Below are positions 7,081-8,678 of a DNA stretch of 8,678 bases, one piece after another (position 1 is the first letter of the stretch; each line of letters opens with the position of its first letter). A program made the translations under genes and the position numbers. Where the stretch lies: the NCBI GenBank assembly GCA_964520055.1, contig CAZFME010000095.1, positions 1 to 8,678 of the forward strand, read 5' to 3'. This DNA is from DUNY01 sp964520055 (GTDB lineage: Bacteria; Bacillota; Thermosediminibacteria; Thermosediminibacterales; Tepidanaerobacteraceae). The notes beneath the pieces are model-generated. The model saw only the letters and a list, made by a program, of their open reading frames with translations. It was not told the origin of the DNA and searched no databases.

Positions 7081-8571
7081 ATGGACAGGGTAGAAAAAGG
7101 ATTAAAAGATCGATTAAAAAAGACCCAAGCCATACGTATGTTAGGAACCGGAATGGATGTGGGAGAATTAAATGATTATGCTCATGAGATTTGTCTGCTT
7201 CTCCTGCTGAAAGTCTTCCGTCGGGAAATAACGGAAAACCCAAATAGAACCCGACAAGATTTAATCTACATGACCGAGGAAATATTAAGGGAAATGAATC
7301 TTGCAGCCTCAAAAGACATAGTGGGGCGGCTGATAGATGGGGTCTTGTGGTATAAGGATCCGAACAGACAGGACCCTTTTTCCTGTTATATTTTTGATGA
7401 AGAAACGAGAGCCCATGAGTTATATAAATTTCGCTATCTAAAACCCGACAGGGAGCACAGTCAGTGGGAGAAAGGCGGTTCTACCGTATATATGCTGACT
7501 GAAGAGGCCCAGGAGATCATATTTATAACTCGGGAAATATTAGAGGAATTCGGGTTTGATATTGAACAATTCTACACACTTCAACTGATAAAATCCGGGA
7601 ACTTTAACAAAGCTCAAAACAGTGTCAGCAATTTGATTGCCCGGGTAAGAACTCTTATACGGCGGGAAAAGGATTACCGGCAGGATGTGCTCCGAAATCC
7701 CCAGATAATTTTTATGGACAGTAAAAATAGCCGACGAAAAAGCGAAGATGAGATAAAGCGACAGTTTGAAGATGAAAAAAAGGTATTTGAGGATATGTTT
7801 TCTTGGAAGAACCGGCTCAATTCCTTCCCGGCCGATGCCCGAGCAGAAGCGGAGCAGGTCTTTGAAAGCCTGGAAATAGCCCGGGCCTTACATGATATGT
7901 TGGCAAAACTGGTAGTGGAAAACATGGCCTTTGAAGTGGAAATCCGGGTTAAATACCCGGATAGTTTCTGGAAGACTTCCAATCTGACCTTTAAAAAAGA
8001 TATCTGGCAAAATATAATTGATAAAAAAGGCTTGGAAAATTTTGATGTATTGGAAAGCCTTTTAAATCCCCTGTTTTCCCCGGAGGCGGATTTCATCTAT
8101 CCGTTGGAATGGGCCTGGGAAGAGCAAAAAATCAAGAAAACAGCGGTTGATGAAATATATGAGGACTTGACCGAAGAAGAAACTTGGCAGCCGGAATCCA
8201 CTGATTGGGAAATTGTCGTGGAATTATGGGAAGACATATTTGATGAACTTCTGGAGAAGGGTGAATTTTCCATTACGGAATTACAGGATATAGATAACTT
8301 TAAAAAACAAAAATGGCTCACACAAAAGAAAAATATTGAGCTTTTCATGATGTTTGTAGTTACAGAGATAGAGTTAAAACTCGGAGAACGTGAAGAACAT
8401 GAGACCAATGATGATAGGCTGGAACTTTTCCGGCGATTATGTGATAAAGACCCGAAATATAAAAAGCTAATAGGCCGGAAGATATCAAGTATCAATGAAG
8501 AAGGCAAACAACCTCTGATATGGGAAGAACTTTATGTTTCACCCTACAAAATCAAATTGATACCTACATAG
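7081..8571 (+). CDS. jetA: Wadjet-type defence protein JetA (kleisin-like subunit)
   Basis: In characterised Wadjet systems JetA is the MukF/kleisin-like subunit. It bridges the JetC SMC heads and holds JetB in the loop-extruding complex. The protein has 496 residues, usual for the group, and the ATG follows AAGGTGAG just right of the repeat element. The N-terminal 150 residues are helical and winged-helix-like (CLLLLLKVFRREI at 38-50; VYMLTEEAQEIIFITREILEE at 136-156). A family-like stretch NKAQNSVSNLIARVRTLIRR lies at about 176-195. A charged coiled-coil-prone segment follows (about 215-280, KSEDEIKRQFEDEKKVFEDMF). The C-terminal part (about 360-496) is acidic, then helical. There are no catalytic motifs, as expected for a structural subunit. 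I assign it from the family character together with JetD upstream and the jetB start downstream; without that context, confidence would be lower. Confidence 0.8.
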   Translation: MDRVEKGLKDRLKKTQAIRMLGTGMDVGELNDYAHEICLLLLLKVFRREITENPNRTRQDLIYMTEEILREMNLAASKDIVGRLIDGVLWYKDPNRQDPFSCYIFDEETRAHELYKFRYLKPDREHSQWEKGGSTVYMLTEEAQEIIFITREILEEFGFDIEQFYTLQLIKSGNFNKAQNSVSNLIARVRTLIRREKDYRQDVLRNPQIIFMDSKNSRRKSEDEIKRQFEDEKKVFEDMFSWKNRLNSFPADARAEAEQVFESLEIARALHDMLAKLVVENMAFEVEIRVKYPDSFWKTSNLTFKKDIWQNIIDKKGLENFDVLESLLNPLFSPEADFIYPLEWAWEEQKIKKTAVDEIYEDLTEEETWQPESTDWEIVVELWEDIFDELLEKGEFSITELQDIDNFKKQKWLTQKKNIELFMMFVVTEIELKLGEREEHETNDDRLELFRRLCDKDPKYKKLIGRKISSINEEGKQPLIWEELYVSPYKIKLIPT

Positions 8572-8577
8572 AGAGTA

Positions 8578-8598
8578 AAGCTTTTAAAACAAAAGCTT
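8578..8598 (+). promoter_or_regulatory. Intercistronic hairpin between jetA and jetB
   Basis: AAGCTTTT (8578-8585) pairs perfectly with AAAAGCTT (8591-8598) around the loop AAAAC. It starts six bases after the jetA stop and ends four bases before the jetB AGGAGG. No T run follows, so it is not a typical terminator. It may affect jetB translation or mRNA processing. Confidence 0.5.
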
Positions 8599-8600
8599 GC

Positions 8601-8608
8601 GAAGGAGG
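8601..8608 (+). promoter_or_regulatory. Strong ribosome binding site of jetB
   Basis: GAAGGAGG ends eight bases before the TTG at 8617. It decides that unusual start: the other nearby TTG (8612) and the ATG at 8627 run in other frames, and the TTG at 8612 meets a stop two codons later. Confidence 0.75.
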
Positions 8609-8616
8609 ACCTTGTC

Positions 8617-8678
8617 TTGATTACCCATGAGCATTTACAAAAGGGTTCTGAAGTATTTTTCTCTTTATTGGACAACAA
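8617..8678 (+). CDS. jetB: Start of probable jetB (KITE subunit), cut by the window edge
   Basis: A TTG codon placed correctly behind GAAGGAGG opens a frame that stays open to the end of the window. It encodes about 20 residues, (M)ITHEHLQKGSEVFFSLLDNN. This is too short to identify alone. Position directly behind jetA on the same strand is where the MukE/KITE-like JetB gene is expected, with the SMC gene jetC after it. The identity is inferred from context. Confidence 0.6.
   Translation, partial: MITHEHLQKGSEVFFSLLDN

Noticed and set aside
6869..7312. Antisense frame across the GC-rich element and jetA start
   Set aside because: It results from the GC-rich repeat lacking stops; the translation has no coherent domain.
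7674..8507. Two long antisense frames opposite jetA
   Set aside because: They are Ser/Phe-rich shadow translations without ribosome sites; the plus-strand protein explains the region.

Overview
The window is AT-rich DNA with strong Shine-Dalgarno sites (AGGAGG/AGGTGAG type). Its proteins look like those of low-GC Gram-positive bacteria, most likely Clostridia or Tissierellia. I cannot name a species. The left two thirds is housekeeping metabolism and DNA repair. The right third is the start of a Wadjet-type (Jet) plasmid-defence operon that runs off the window.

Layout: (1) 2-1648 (+) is the 3' part of a RecQ helicase gene, cut by the window edge. (2) 1700-2146 (+) is a remnant of a beta-propeller lactonase (6-phosphogluconolactonase-like), of which only the C-terminal third remains. 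(3) 2242-4173 (+) is a complete monomeric aconitase of the ~640-residue bacterial type. (4) 4174-4392 holds a degenerate clostridial-type repeat and a hairpin terminator placed to serve both acnA and the convergent gap gene. (5) 4393-5436 (-) is a complete glyceraldehyde-3-phosphate dehydrogenase lacking the usual NAD-selecting Asp. Its promoter has an extended -10 and is covered by a 25-bp palindrome. (6) 5504-5735 is AT-rich spacer without a gene. (7) 5739-8678 (+) is the jet operon: a promoter with a perfect 8+8 bp palindrome over its -10 and start point, then jetD, jetA and the first 20 codons of jetB (TTG start). jetC is expected beyond the right edge.

How the genes work together: JetA (kleisin), JetB (KITE subunit) and JetC (SMC ATPase) form a MukBEF-like loop extruder in characterised Wadjet systems. 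It senses small circular DNA, and JetD (toprim nuclease) cuts it. The D-A-B order with a JetA of this family fits a jetD-first (type II-like) system. The system itself is known. The less expected features here are regulatory and structural: the palindrome at the jet promoter, a GC-rich ~180-bp MITE-like element that overlaps the end of jetD and supplies its last ~17 codons, and a perfect hairpin between jetA and the TTG-started jetB.

acnA and gap are each transcribed alone and converge on a shared terminator. I see no tRNA, rRNA, CRISPR array, transposase gene or known riboswitch.
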